Source: Lachnospiraceae bacterium
Lineage (GTDB): Bacteria; Bacillota; Clostridia; Lachnospirales; Lachnospiraceae
NCBI GenBank assembly: GCA_024690825.1
Contig: JAILOK010000097.1
Span: 49,218-113,217, forward strand
Length of the DNA stretch: 64,000 nt
Reading direction: 5' to 3'
In this document: piece by piece, positions 1 to 8,991 of the stretch
Layout: each line of letters opens with the position of its first letter
Numbering within the stretch: the first letter of the stretch is position 1
The notes under the pieces: generated by a model
Seen by the model: the letters and a program-made list of their open reading frames with translations, nothing else
Database searches by the model: none
Told to the model about the DNA's origin: nothing
Program-made: the position numbers and the translations under genes

Positions 1-306
<306 letters not shown>

Positions 307-402
307 TAAGATCCGGGGTTATTTTAATCTTTTTAAAAATTTTTTATTACAACCCCGTTTTTGGAGGAGACCGTTTCGAATGATGTAACGGTCGGAAGGT
401 TC

Positions 403-1200
403 ATGGCTGACAAAGAGAACGATGTATATAAGGAAAAAAGAAGAGCCGACTCTGCCAGAGCAGTTGAAGCAAAGAACGATCCGGCAGGAAAGGATGCGTT
501 TCTTGCGGAGGAACAGGTCCACATACTGAAGCTTGCGTCGGTGATACTGAAAAAAGGCATTACGATGAGTGATGACGAGTATTCGGTAGCGCTGATAGCG
601 ACATCTGAGGCGATAGATACCTACGACCCCGAAAAGAACAGCGATTTCTGGTCATATGCCGCTCTGGTCATCAGAAACAGGCTGGCGGACCTCTACAGGA
701 GAGAATCGAGATCCCTTGAGTTTTCGGTTTCGCCCCATGCATTTGAGGGAAATACCGATGCGGACGATCCGGAATTCGGAATATCCGTTGAGATCAAGGA
801 AAAGATCACGGTAAGGAGCCTTGGCGTAAATACGGCGCTTGCCGATGAGATGAAGGCACTCGGGGATGAACTTAAGGCCTTCGGCATATCGTTTTCGGAT
901 CTGGTATCCTGCAGTCCGAAATCAAAAAAGACAAAGGCCGGCTGCGCGGATGTGATAAAACTGATATTTCTTCCGCCGCCGCTCTACGAGACGGTAAAGC
1001 GCACAGGAAAGCTTCCGGCAGCCGAGATAAGACAGAGAGGCAAGGCGGACAAAAAACTTATGGAAAGGCACAGGAAATACCTGATAGCCGCCACGGTGAT
1101 ACTGTCGGGAGATTATCCCAGGCTTGCCGAATACTTAAAGGATTTAAAGCCCTATGTGGCAAATATAATAAATTTCGAAGAAAGGAGGATTGGATCGTGA
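403..1200 (+). CDS. sigI: SigI-type RNA polymerase sigma factor
   Basis: The protein is about 265 residues. An acidic, helical N-terminal part carries the sigma region 2-like stretch YDPEKNSDFWSYAALVIRN followed by RLADLYRRESR. This matches SigI, the alternative sigma factor that in Bacillus answers heat and in cellulolytic clostridia answers extracellular polysaccharide. The C-terminal part (KLMERHRKYLIAATVILSGD) matches the SigI-C DNA-binding domain. I chose ATG 403, with GGAAGG just upstream. An in-frame TTG at 361 would add 14 residues and cannot be excluded. The gene overlaps the anti-sigma gene by 4 bases (GTGA), so the two are translationally coupled. Confidence 0.85.
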   Translation: MADKENDVYKEKRRADSARAVEAKNDPAGKDAFLAEEQVHILKLASVILKKGITMSDDEYSVALIATSEAIDTYDPEKNSDFWSYAALVIRNRLADLYRRESRSLEFSVSPHAFEGNTDADDPEFGISVEIKEKITVRSLGVNTALADEMKALGDELKAFGISFSDLVSCSPKSKKTKAGCADVIKLIFLPPPLYETVKRTGKLPAAEIRQRGKADKKLMERHRKYLIAATVILSGDYPRLAEYLKDLKPYVANIINFEERRIGS

Positions 1201-2450
1201 AAGCAGCAGTAATGAGCATCGAAGGAAATAAAGCCTGCATCATCAACGACGAAGGCATCATAAGCTACATTGACGACAAGGGCTACTCTGTCGGGGAAGA
1301 ACTTGAGATCGAAGTCAAGGCGCAGCCTGTTTCCGAAAAGATCATGGTCTTTGCAAAAAAGAACATGCCGGTCATCGCTGCGGCTGCCGCGTTTGTGATC
1401 ATGCTTTCGGGCGGTGTGGGCTATGCCAACTGCCATACATACAGCACGGTCACGCTCGATATCAATCCCTCATTGAGATATTCGCTGAATCTGTTTGACA
1501 AGGTCATAGATGTAGACGCGTATAATAACGACGGAGAAGAGATAGTTTCAAAGATAGAAAAGAATGCAAAAGGAAAGAATCTTGACAATGTTGTTTCGCT
1601 TACCCTTGATGAGCTTGACAGGACGGGATATGTCAGAGAGGACACATCGATAGTCGTTACGCTCGGCAGCAGGGTCGACAGCGAGGACAAACTTGAAAAC
1701 GAGGTCGTGGACAGTGTTTCAAAGTGGAACGATGTGAAGGTTTCTGAAGGAGAAGCAAAGAGCATCAATGTTGAAACGGTGAGGGTAACGCCGCAGATGG
1801 CTGACATGGCAATTGAAAAGGGTGTCAGCCCGGGCAAGATATATATTGTTGGCAAGCTGAAGGAACAGGTGCTTGAGGATGCCGAGTTCGACGAGGACGA
1901 GTGGCTTACGAAGTCAGTGAATGAGATCACGGAAGCAAAGAATACCGTGTCTGATCAGTCACAGAAGGCTTCGGCAGTCAGCGCGGACAAGCCGGCAGAA
2001 AAGCAGACGAAGGCAGCTGAAGAAACTTCGGCGGGGTCAACGGGAAGTGAGAATTCGGAAAATCCTGAAGCTTCTTCGGAACCCAAAAAGAAGAGTTCAA
2101 AGAAGAAGGACAAGGACAAAAAGAAAACTGCTTCCGGTAATGAATCTTTGTCAGACGACGAAGTTGGTGAGACGGTTTCCGGCGACGGCACGGGAGGAGC
2201 TGCAGTGTCGGAAAACCAGGCAGTAATATCGGAAAATATCATTCCGGAAGAGCTGATACCGTTGATCCAACCCACAGTATCGTCTCAGCCCGAACCGGAA
2301 TCGACGGCGGTTCCCGAACAAACCGAGACCGGAATCTCGGATGACGTAGAAGTGCCGCTTATGGACCAGTCCGGTCCGACCAGCTCGTACCTGGACGGAT
2401 CAGTGATTCAGGATACGACGTGTGATAGTATCCCAGGGGAAAGTGAGTGA
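1197..2450 (+). CDS. rsgI: RsgI-like membrane anti-sigma factor
   Basis: GTG 1197 overlaps the sigI stop and follows a good AAAGGAGGA site. An N-terminal cytoplasmic RsgI domain (residues 1-45, starting MKAAVMSIEGNKACIIND) would bind SigI. One membrane helix follows (about 56-77, PVIAAAAAFVIMLSGGVGYA). Next comes an outside domain with LDINPSLRYSLN; RsgI proteins are known to self-cleave at an Asn-Pro bond, and this Asn-Pro is the obvious candidate. From about residue 245 the tail is low complexity, first Lys-rich then Ser/Glu/Pro-rich, with no carbohydrate-binding or protease domain that I can recognise. What it senses is therefore unclear. Total length is 417 residues. Confidence 0.85.
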   Translation: MKAAVMSIEGNKACIINDEGIISYIDDKGYSVGEELEIEVKAQPVSEKIMVFAKKNMPVIAAAAAFVIMLSGGVGYANCHTYSTVTLDINPSLRYSLNLFDKVIDVDAYNNDGEEIVSKIEKNAKGKNLDNVVSLTLDELDRTGYVREDTSIVVTLGSRVDSEDKLENEVVDSVSKWNDVKVSEGEAKSINVETVRVTPQMADMAIEKGVSPGKIYIVGKLKEQVLEDAEFDEDEWLTKSVNEITEAKNTVSDQSQKASAVSADKPAEKQTKAAEETSAGSTGSENSENPEASSEPKKKSSKKKDKDKKKTASGNESLSDDEVGETVSGDGTGGAAVSENQAVISENIIPEELIPLIQPTVSSQPEPESTAVPEQTETGISDDVEVPLMDQSGPTSSYLDGSVIQDTTCDSIPGESE

Positions 2451-2650
2451 CCGCTGAAACCATCTGAAGAGAGCACCGGCGGAAACAGGTGCATGATGAA
2501 AAAATTGAACAACCCGTTATACGCACGATGACGATATGATCCTCCTCCCACGGCTTTTTAAGTAATATGATCATATATACATCGAAAGCCGGATGAATCG
2601 TATTGTCAGGTGCGTAAAGGGTTTGTCAAAAGGATGCGAAGCATCACGCG

Positions 2651-2680
2651 GACTCCGGATGACCCGGGGTCTTTTATTTT
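2651..2680 (+). terminator. Probable terminator downstream of sigI-rsgI
   Basis: GACTCCGG and CCGGGGTC form an 8-bp stem (one G-T pair) around the loop ATGAC, followed by TTTTATTTT. It lies about 200 bases after the rsgI stop. I see no gene in 2451-2650. Confidence 0.6.
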
Positions 2681-2691
2681 GAAAAAACATC

Positions 2692-2720
2692 TTGAAAATA
2701 TGACCGGTATCTGTTAAAAT
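2692..2720 (+). promoter_or_regulatory. Promoter of tRNA-Glu
   Basis: TTGAAA (2692-2697), a 17-base spacer and TAAAAT (2715-2720) form a good housekeeping promoter 23 bases before the tRNA. Confidence 0.7.
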
Positions 2721-2743
2721 CTGATTTGTTCGTTATTTGTCAA

Positions 2744-2815
2744 GGCCCGTTGGTCAAGCGGTTAAGACGCCGCCCTCTCACGGCGGAAACAGCGGTTCGA
2801 TTCCGCTACGGGCTA
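2744..2815 (+). tRNA. tRNA-Glu (anticodon CTC)
   Basis: The 72-base sequence folds as a cloverleaf. The acceptor is GGCCCGT against ACGGGCT (G1-U72) with discriminator A. The D arm contains GGTCAAGCGGTTAAGAC, the anticodon stem is CCGCC/GGCGG around loop CTCTCAC (anticodon CTC), and the T arm contains GTTCGATTC. No CCA is encoded. It stands alone between its own promoter and a terminator. Confidence 0.95.
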
Positions 2816-2825
2816 TGAATTCCTG

Positions 2826-2856
2826 AAAAATGCCCTGAACAGGGCATTTTTTGTTG
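2826..2856 (+). terminator. Terminator of tRNA-Glu
   Basis: AAAAATGCCCTG-AA-CAGGGCATTTTTTG is a near-perfect hairpin followed by T residues, 10 bases after the tRNA. Confidence 0.9.
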
Positions 2857-2864
2857 CAAAAGGG

Positions 2865-2893
2865 TTTACAACCCTTATTTTTTCTACTATAAT
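2865..2893 (+). promoter_or_regulatory. Promoter of the rimP-nusA-infB operon
   Basis: TTTACA (2865-2870), a 17-base spacer and a consensus TATAAT (2888-2893). The -35 box sits inside a short inverted repeat (AAGGGTT/AACCCTT). Confidence 0.8.
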
Positions 2894-2910
2894 AAGCGTG
2901 TTGGTTGATG

Positions 2911-2940
2911 GTGGACAGTTTCAGGGCTGTCCACTTTCGT
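2911..2940 (+). promoter_or_regulatory. Leader hairpin of the rimP-nusA operon
   Basis: GTGGACAG (2911-2918) pairs with CTGTCCAC (2927-2934), followed by TTTCGTTT. It lies in the leader between the promoter and rimP. It could act as a weak terminator/attenuator, but the T tract is interrupted. Confidence 0.5.
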
Positions 2941-2984
2941 TTACCTTATGTATTTTTCGTAACTGAAACAGGAGACACAATCAT

Positions 2985-3248
2985 ATGAATACATCGGAGA
3001 TCGAAAAGCGTTTTGCAGATATTCTTGCTCCGGTGGCCGAAGAAAACGGCTGCAGGCTGGTCAAAACGGAGTATGTGAAAGAATCGGGGAACTGGTTCCT
3101 TCGGGGCTATATTGAAAAGCCGGAAGGAGATGTTTCAATAAACGACTGCACGATGATAAGCAGGATCATAAGCAAAAAACTGGACAAGGAAGATTTCATA
3201 GACGAAGCATATACGATGGAGATATGCTCGCCGGGATTTATGGAGTAG
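2985..3248 (+). CDS. rimP: Ribosome maturation factor RimP, C-terminally truncated
   Basis: The start ATG 2985 has AGGAGA upstream. The product is 87 residues, against about 150 for normal RimP. It contains the N-terminal RimP domain, including EENGCRLVKTEYVKESG and INDCTMISRIISKKLD. The frame stops right after EICSPGF, the point where intact RimP continues (SPGLxRPL) into the SH3-like C-terminal domain that takes part in 30S binding. The sequence after the stop is a pair of REP-like repeats, and I find no remaining C-terminal domain in any frame before nusA. RimP is needed for efficient 30S assembly, so the stump may be partly functional or a pseudogene. Confidence 0.85.
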   Translation: MNTSEIEKRFADILAPVAEENGCRLVKTEYVKESGNWFLRGYIEKPEGDVSINDCTMISRIISKKLDKEDFIDEAYTMEICSPGFME

Positions 3249-3252
3249 AAAC

Positions 3253-3311
3253 GTGACAGAGGGACGGTCCTGCTGTCAACTTTTGTGACAGAGGGACGGT
3301 TCTGCTGACAC
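3253..3311 (+). repeat. Two tandem REP-like units (GACAGAGGGACGGTTCTGCTGTC type)
   Basis: GTGACAGAGGGACGGTCC...TGTCA (3253-3278) and GTGACAGAGGGACGGTTC...TGACAC (3285-3311) are two near-identical imperfect palindromes. Related units lie at 13641-13664 and, inverted, at 13923-13947. Such units are common in Clostridia and are thought to be moved by REP-associated tyrosine transposases. None is encoded in this window. Confidence 0.8.
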
Positions 3312-3343
3312 ACATGTAAACAATATAGGAGGATAACGAAAAA

Positions 3344-4585
3344 ATGAACACGGAACTGAAGGAGGCACTGGATATTCTTGAGAAGGAAAAGGATATAAGC
3401 AGGGATACGCTCTTTGAGGCGATCGAAAATTCCCTTATTACCGCCTGCAGGAACAATTACGGCAGATCGGAAAATATCCATGTGACGATCGACCGCGAAA
3501 CCTGCGACTACATAGTCTATGTCGAAAAAACAGTGGTGGAAGAGGTCCTGGACAAAAACACGGAGATCACTCTGGAGGAAGCAAAAAAGATCGACGAAAA
3601 CGCTGAACTTGGCGGAACGGTGAGGATCGATGTGGATTCAAAGGATTTCGGCCGTATAGCCACCCAGAATGCCAAAAACGTTATCCTTCAAAAGATAAGG
3701 GAGGAAGAAAGAAACTCCGTATATAACAAATTTGCCGGAAAGGCAAGAGATGTTGTCACCGGCGTGGTGCAGCGCATCAACGGAAGAAACATCAGCATAA
3801 ATCTCGGCAAGGCAGACGCCCTGCTTTCCGAAAACGAGCAGGTTAAGGGCGAGATCTTAAGACCTACCGAAAGAGTAAAGGTATATATACTCGAGGTCAA
3901 GAATACACCCAGGGGACCGAGGATCCTCGTATCAAGGACTCATCCCGAGCTGGTAAAAAGACTCTTTGAGTCTGAGGTTACCGAAGTGGCCGACGGAACA
4001 GTCGAGATCAAGAGCATATCAAGGGAGGCCGGAAGCCGTACCAAGATCGCGGTATACAGCAACAATTCGGATGTTGATGCCGTGGGCGCCTGCGTCGGAA
4101 TGAACGGCACCAGGGTAAATGCCATAGTAGACGAGCTCAAGGGCGAAAAGATAGATATCGTAAACTGGGACGAGAATGCTGCCATCTTTATCGAAAACGC
4201 GCTCTCACCCGCAAAGGTCGTTTCGGTCATCGTAGACCCCGATGAAAAGACGGCAAAGGTCGTCGTGCCCGATTACCAGCTGTCGCTGGCCATAGGCAAG
4301 GAAGGACAGAATGCCAGACTTGCGGCACGCCTTACAGGCTACAAGATCGACATCAAGAACGAGACCCAGGCCAAGGATGCACCCGGCTTCAGGATGGAGG
4401 ATTATCTGACCGACGATTACGAAGAGGGTGAATACGAAGAAGGCGAGTATGAGGAAGACGGGTACGGGTACGAAGAAGGAGAGTATGAGGAAGGCGGATA
4501 CGAAGAGGATCCCGAAATGACAGAAGGCGGTGAGGCTTCAGACGAAGAGCCTTCGGAGGAAGAGGTACCGGTTGAGACTGAATGA
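3344..4585 (+). CDS. nusA: Transcription termination/antitermination factor NusA
   Basis: This NusA is 413 residues and starts at ATG 3344, with GGAGG upstream. The N-terminal RNA-polymerase-binding domain (1-125) is followed by an S1 domain (about 135-200, VTGVVQRINGRNISINLGK) and two KH domains (about 200-345, including GACVGMNGTRVNAIVDELKGEKIDIV and LAIGKEGQNARLAARLTGYKIDI). The last 60 or so residues are a very acidic, Tyr/Gly-rich repeat (EEGEYEE units), unlike the tails of most NusA proteins. NusA governs pausing, termination and antitermination. The stop overlaps the start of the next gene by 14 bases. Confidence 0.97.
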   Translation: MNTELKEALDILEKEKDISRDTLFEAIENSLITACRNNYGRSENIHVTIDRETCDYIVYVEKTVVEEVLDKNTEITLEEAKKIDENAELGGTVRIDVDSKDFGRIATQNAKNVILQKIREEERNSVYNKFAGKARDVVTGVVQRINGRNISINLGKADALLSENEQVKGEILRPTERVKVYILEVKNTPRGPRILVSRTHPELVKRLFESEVTEVADGTVEIKSISREAGSRTKIAVYSNNSDVDAVGACVGMNGTRVNAIVDELKGEKIDIVNWDENAAIFIENALSPAKVVSVIVDPDEKTAKVVVPDYQLSLAIGKEGQNARLAARLTGYKIDIKNETQAKDAPGFRMEDYLTDDYEEGEYEEGEYEEDGYGYEEGEYEEGGYEEDPEMTEGGEASDEEPSEEEVPVETE

Positions 4586-4907
4586 GACCGAATTCCTGCT
4601 TTCCCTTGCGGCAAAGGCCGGCAAAACGGTCAGCGGGGAAACAGCAGTATTAAATGCCGTAAGATCCGGGAATGCGAGTTTGGTCATAATAAGTACGGAC
4701 GCTTCGGATAATACGAAAAAGAAATTCAGCGATAAATGTTCTTATTATGGGATACCGCATTACGAATACGGAACAAAGACAGGCATAGCGCATGTCATAG
4801 GAAAGGAAGTCAGATCGACTGTCGCGGTGACTGACCCGAATCTGGGCGGCAGGATCAGGATGAAGTTAGAGGAGATGAGCGTAGATGGCAAAGATCAGGA
4901 TAAATGA
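4572..4907 (+). CDS. ylxQ: L7Ae-family ribosomal protein YlxQ
   Basis: The start is TTG 4572 ([17 protein letters not shown]), preceded by GGAGGAAGAGG. Longer upstream reading would only translate the nusA tail in another frame. The 111-residue product has the L7Ae/L30e fold signature: [31 protein letters not shown] and a [15 protein letters not shown] strand. Family members bind kink-turn RNA. It lies in its usual place between nusA and infB and overlaps both. The small gene ylxR (DUF448, RnpM), normally just before ylxQ in Firmicutes, is missing. Confidence 0.88.
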   Translation: MRLNETEFLLSLAAKAGKTVSGETAVLNAVRSGNASLVIISTDASDNTKKKFSDKCSYYGIPHYEYGTKTGIAHVIGKEVRSTVAVTDPNLGGRIRMKLEEMSVDGKDQDK

Positions 4908-7647
4908 GATAACAAAAGAACTGGTTGGAGAAGGGATAGATGTTGATAACAAAAAGGTTATCGGATTCCTTGAAAGCCAGGGCATAACCGGCAAGACACA
5001 CAGTTCGTCGGTGGAAGAGGAAGAAGCTGAAATGATCAGAAAGCATTTCAACGCTTCAAAGGCGAAGGCTGCGCCGAAAGAGGAGGAGAAGCCCAAGGCA
5101 AAGGCACCGGCAAAACCTGCGGCAGCTCCTGCACCGGCAAAGCCTGCGGCCGTAAAACCCGTGGAAGAAAAACCTGTGGCTGCAAAGCCGGCAGGGGAAG
5201 CGCAGACAGCAGCAAAACCTGCACCGGCAAAGCCGGCAGGCGACAGACCGCCGTTAAAAAAGAAAAAATCAAACATTATCTTTTCAATTAACACGGGCAA
5301 TAAAGGCGGAGCAAGACAGGTGGGACAGATCAGCCGCGGAAGGATAGATGATCCGGGACAGCCCGGACGCGGTCTTATTAAACCCAAGGTAAAGCCCTCG
5401 CCGGCGCCTGAGGTCAATATAATAAGACCCAATGCCCAGCCGCACGCGCCGCAGAAGCCGAAGGCTGATGCAGTTTCAAGACCGGCAGAAACCACGCCGG
5501 TAAATCCGGTTCAGACACCGGCACCCGCAAATATAAGGAGTACAGATCGTGTCAGCAGACAAAGCGCCGAAAAAACGCACATTAATGCACCTAATACACC
5601 GTACAGGAAAGAAGATCCGGGCGTTTCTCGTCATCCTGGCGCTGTTCCAAATAACCGCGGAGGTTTTGCAGGCCCTCAAAGGCCGGGTGGTAAAGCGTCA
5701 AATCAGGGAAAAGGTAAAGACTTTGATGAACAGAAACGCAGATCCGAAGGCGAAAGAAGAAGAGTTCCCGATCAGAGACGCAGAAGAGATAAGGGAATCT
5801 TAGTAACCGACGAGGAGAAGGAGAGAAAGAGAGCCAATCCTCACGGCTTCAAGAAGCCGGCACCGGTGGCAAAGCCTGTTGAGGAGGAGATCAAGGTAAT
5901 AACGATCCCCGATACCCTTACGATAAAGGAACTTGCCGATCACATGAGGATGCAGCCCTCGGTGATCATCAAAAAGCTTTTCCTGACGGGACAGATCGTG
6001 ACGGTCAATTCCGAGATATCATATGAAGAGGCCGAAAATATCGCGATAGATTACGATATCATCTGCGAGCATGAAAAGACCGTGGATGTTATTGCAGAGC
6101 TCCTCAAAGAGGATGAGGAGGATGAGGCTTCCATGGACAAGCGTCCTCCGGTAGTCTGCGTCATGGGACATGTAGACCACGGCAAGACCTCGCTTCTTGA
6201 CACCATCAGAAAGAGCCATGTCACCGAAAAGGAGGCAGGCGGCATCACACAGGCCATAGGAGCTTATACCGTAAGCATCAAGGGAAGAAAGATAACCTTC
6301 CTTGATACTCCCGGACATGAAGCTTTCACTGCCATGCGTATGAGAGGCGCCAATGCCACGGATATCGTTGTGCTTGTGGTCGCTGCCGACGACGGCGTCA
6401 TGCCCCAGACAGTTGAGGCCATAAACCACGCAAAGGCGGCAAATGTAGAGATAGTCGTTGCAATAAACAAGATAGACAAGCCCTCGGCAAATCCCGACCG
6501 CGTGAAGCAGGAGCTTTCGGAATACGAGCTCATTCCCGAAGAATGGGGTGGAAGCACCGTATTTGTTCCGGTTTCGGCAAAGGCCGGCACCGGAGTGGAC
6601 GACCTGCTTGAAATGATCACGCTTACGGCTGATGTCATGGAACTTAAGGCAAATGCCCACAGAAAGGCCAGAGGAATGGTCATAGAGGCAGAGCTTGACA
6701 AGGGACGCGGTCCCGTTGCGACGGTGCTCGTACAGAAGGGCACGCTTCATGTCGGAGATTTCATAGCCTGCGGACCCTGCCACGGCAAGGTCAGGGCAAT
6801 GATAGACGACAAGGGCAAGAGGGTAAAGGAAGCAGGACCTTCCATCCCGGTTGAGATACTCGGTCTTGATGATGTTCCGCAGGCGGGAGAGATCTTCGTA
6901 TCCCCGGATTCGGAAAAGGAAGCACAGAATTTCGCAAATACCTACAAGGAACAGCACAAGAAGGAACTGCTTTCCGAGACAAAGAAGAAATCCATGACTT
7001 TGGACGATCTCTATTCACAGATCCAGGAAGGAGACCTAAAGGAGTTCAATGTCATAATAAAGGCAGATGTGCAGGGTTCGGTAGAGGCCTTGAAGACTTC
7101 GCTCCTAAAGCTTTCAAACGACGAAGTGGCCGTAAAGGTCATCCACGGAGGAGTAGGAGCGATAAGCGAATCCGATATCACGCTGGCATCGGCATCAAAT
7201 GCGATCATCATCGGATTTAATGTCCGCCCGGACAGCACGGCGAAAGCTATAGCCGAATCGGAAAATGTGGATATCCACCTTTACAAGGTCATTTACCAGG
7301 CGATAGAGGATGTGGAATCCGCCATGAAGGGAATGCTGGCGCCTGTTTACGAGGAAAAGATCATAGGACACGGCGAGATCCGCCAGGTGTTCAAGGCTTC
7401 CGGCATCGGAAATATCGCAGGTTCATATGTGACGGACGGTATAGTCGAAAGAGGATGCTCCGTGAAGATCACGAGAGGAGACGAGGAGCTCTTCGACGGA
7501 CCTCTCTCATCACTCAAGCGTTTCAAGGATGATGTGAAGGAAGTGAAGGAAGGCTACGAGTGCGGTCTTACATTTGAAGGATTTGACAGCGTTGCCGAGG
7601 GAGACCTTCTGGAGTTCCACAAGCAGGTTGAGGTTGAAAGAAAGTGA
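4885..7647 (+). CDS. infB: Translation initiation factor IF-2
   Basis: This IF-2 has 920 residues. The N-terminal 300 are low complexity: Ala/Pro/Lys repeats such as [13 protein letters not shown], then an Arg-rich stretch near 280-300. The G domain begins at about residue 425 with [14 protein letters not shown] (P loop), followed by the G3 motif DTPGHEAF and the G4 motif NKID. Domains II, III and IV (fMet-tRNA binding) complete the usual architecture. It brings initiator tRNA to the 30S subunit. Its first codons overlap ylxQ by 23 bases and its stop overlaps rbfA by 4, so it sits in a coupled operon. Confidence 0.98.
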   Translation: MAKIRINEITKELVGEGIDVDNKKVIGFLESQGITGKTHSSSVEEEEAEMIRKHFNASKAKAAPKEEEKPKAKAPAKPAAAPAPAKPAAVKPVEEKPVAAKPAGEAQTAAKPAPAKPAGDRPPLKKKKSNIIFSINTGNKGGARQVGQISRGRIDDPGQPGRGLIKPKVKPSPAPEVNIIRPNAQPHAPQKPKADAVSRPAETTPVNPVQTPAPANIRSTDRVSRQSAEKTHINAPNTPYRKEDPGVSRHPGAVPNNRGGFAGPQRPGGKASNQGKGKDFDEQKRRSEGERRRVPDQRRRRDKGILVTDEEKERKRANPHGFKKPAPVAKPVEEEIKVITIPDTLTIKELADHMRMQPSVIIKKLFLTGQIVTVNSEISYEEAENIAIDYDIICEHEKTVDVIAELLKEDEEDEASMDKRPPVVCVMGHVDHGKTSLLDTIRKSHVTEKEAGGITQAIGAYTVSIKGRKITFLDTPGHEAFTAMRMRGANATDIVVLVVAADDGVMPQTVEAINHAKAANVEIVVAINKIDKPSANPDRVKQELSEYELIPEEWGGSTVFVPVSAKAGTGVDDLLEMITLTADVMELKANAHRKARGMVIEAELDKGRGPVATVLVQKGTLHVGDFIACGPCHGKVRAMIDDKGKRVKEAGPSIPVEILGLDDVPQAGEIFVSPDSEKEAQNFANTYKEQHKKELLSETKKKSMTLDDLYSQIQEGDLKEFNVIIKADVQGSVEALKTSLLKLSNDEVAVKVIHGGVGAISESDITLASASNAIIIGFNVRPDSTAKAIAESENVDIHLYKVIYQAIEDVESAMKGMLAPVYEEKIIGHGEIRQVFKASGIGNIAGSYVTDGIVERGCSVKITRGDEELFDGPLSSLKRFKDDVKEVKEGYECGLTFEGFDSVAEGDLLEFHKQVEVERK

Positions 7648-8027
7648 AAAAGAACAGCACAAAAAATAACCGTATCAACGGTGAGGTGAGGCGCTCCTTA
7701 AGCGAGATCATCCGCGATGTCAAGGACCCCAGGGTCGATCCCTTCTGTTCCGTCACGGAGGTGCGCGTGGCTCCGGATTTAAAGACATGCAAGGTTTTTG
7801 TAAGCGTTCTCGGGGACGAAGAAAAGGAAGCGAGCACTCTTGAGGGATTAAAAAGCGCCGAGGGCTTCATCAGGAGGGAGCTTGCGGCCCGGGTGAACTT
7901 GAGAAACACGCCGGAGCTTACCTTTATAATGGATGATTCCATCAGATACGGCATGGAAATGTCAAAAAAGATAGACGAAGTTATGGGAAACATGGAAAAG
8001 CGGGAGAGTGAGGCAGACAGTGATTAA
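7644..8027 (+). CDS. rbfA: Ribosome-binding factor A
   Basis: This 127-residue protein overlaps infB by 4 bases (GTGA, GTG start). [44 protein letters not shown] and [24 protein letters not shown] are the three conserved blocks of RbfA, a single-KH-fold factor that matures the 5' end of 16S rRNA and the 30S subunit. Length and position are normal. It is followed, with overlap, by an nrnA-like gene, as in many Firmicutes. Confidence 0.97.
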   Translation: MKKNSTKNNRINGEVRRSLSEIIRDVKDPRVDPFCSVTEVRVAPDLKTCKVFVSVLGDEEKEASTLEGLKSAEGFIRRELAARVNLRNTPELTFIMDDSIRYGMEMSKKIDEVMGNMEKRESEADSD

Positions 8028-8991
8028 TATTAAAGAATTATGCGAAAATGCTGATACGATAGCCATAAGCGGGCATGTCAGACCTGACGGGGACTGCATA
8101 GGCTCTGCGCTGGGACTGTCAAACTACTTAAAGAAACTGTATCCGGGAAAAAGGATAACGGTATATCTGATCGATCCGAATCCGCTGTTTTCATTCCTGA
8201 AGGGTTTTGACGATATAGTGAAGGTTCCGGCCTCTGATGTCAACGACCTGTTCATCGCGCTCGATTTGTCCGAAAAACAGAGGCTCGGGGACAATTACAT
8301 GCTGTTTGAAAATTCAAAGACTTCGGCATGCATCGATCATCATGTAAATGAGACCGGCTTTACGAAAAATGACTATATCGAGCCTGACTGCAGTTCGACC
8401 GCAGAGCTTGTTTACGGACTGATGGAGGAGGAACTCATCGACAGAGATATAGCCCAGTGCATCTATATGGGACTGGTGCATGATACGGGCGTGTTCCAGT
8501 ACAGCTGCACTCACAGATCCACGATGGAGATAGCGGGAAAACTCATAGAGTATGATTTTGATCATTACAAGATCATTGAGAAGACCTTTTTCCAGAAAAG
8601 CTATATCCAGAACCAGATCCTGGGACGGGCGCTGCTTGAGAGCATTCTCTTTATGGACGGAAAATGCATAGTATCCATGATAGACAGAAAGACCATGGAG
8701 TTTTACGGGGCCACATCAAAGGACCTCGAGGGAATAGCAAACCAGCTCCGCTACACCAGAGGAGTGGAATGCGCGATCTTCATGTATGAGATAGGCACGC
8801 AGGAATTCAAGATATCCCTGCGCTCAAGTGAAAAGATAAACGTCGCGACAGTCGCAAAAACCTTTGGCGGCGGCGGACATGAGAGGGCGGCGGGACTTAC
8901 CATGGCCGGTTCCTTCCATGATGTGGTGAACAACCTTTCAAAGATAATAGAAAAGCTCTACAGGGAAAGCGAAGCTGATGCAAAAGGCTGA
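8020..8991 (+). CDS. nrnA: DHH/DHHA1 phosphoesterase, NrnA-type nanoRNase / pAp phosphatase
   Basis: It carries the DHH family motifs: HVRPDGDCIGSALGL (motif I), a D in LFIALDLSE (II), IDHHVNE (III, the DHH itself) and GLVHDTGVFQYS (IV). The C-terminal DHHA1 domain ends with GGGGHERAAG. NrnA degrades 2-5 nt RNA fragments and dephosphorylates pAp. I chose GTG 8020 ([12 protein letters not shown]), with GTGAGG six bases upstream. An in-frame GTG at 8008 is possible. It overlaps rbfA, and its last bases overlap truB. Length (about 323) is normal for the family. Confidence 0.92.
   Translation: MINIKELCENADTIAISGHVRPDGDCIGSALGLSNYLKKLYPGKRITVYLIDPNPLFSFLKGFDDIVKVPASDVNDLFIALDLSEKQRLGDNYMLFENSKTSACIDHHVNETGFTKNDYIEPDCSSTAELVYGLMEEELIDRDIAQCIYMGLVHDTGVFQYSCTHRSTMEIAGKLIEYDFDHYKIIEKTFFQKSYIQNQILGRALLESILFMDGKCIVSMIDRKTMEFYGATSKDLEGIANQLRYTRGVECAIFMYEIGTQEFKISLRSSEKINVATVAKTFGGGGHERAAGLTMAGSFHDVVNNLSKIIEKLYRESEADAKG

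Noticed and set aside
3249..3343. A frameshift, rather than truncation, in rimP
   Set aside because: No frame between the rimP stop and nusA encodes the C-terminal domain. The sequence is filled by two repeat units.
4417..4520. Short tandem DNA repeats resembling a CRISPR-like array
   Set aside because: They are in-frame codons for the acidic EEGEYEE tail of NusA, with no spacers. I saw no CRISPR array anywhere in the window.
4866..5495. Minus-strand open frame of about 209 codons opposite infB
   Set aside because: It is an artefact of the Ala/Pro/Lys codon repeats of the IF-2 N-terminus read backwards (Ala/Gly/Phe repeats).
6019..6957. Minus-strand open frame of about 312 codons opposite the infB G domain
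   Set aside because: The plus strand encodes the well-conserved G domain. The reverse frame has no recognisable domain and no promoter.
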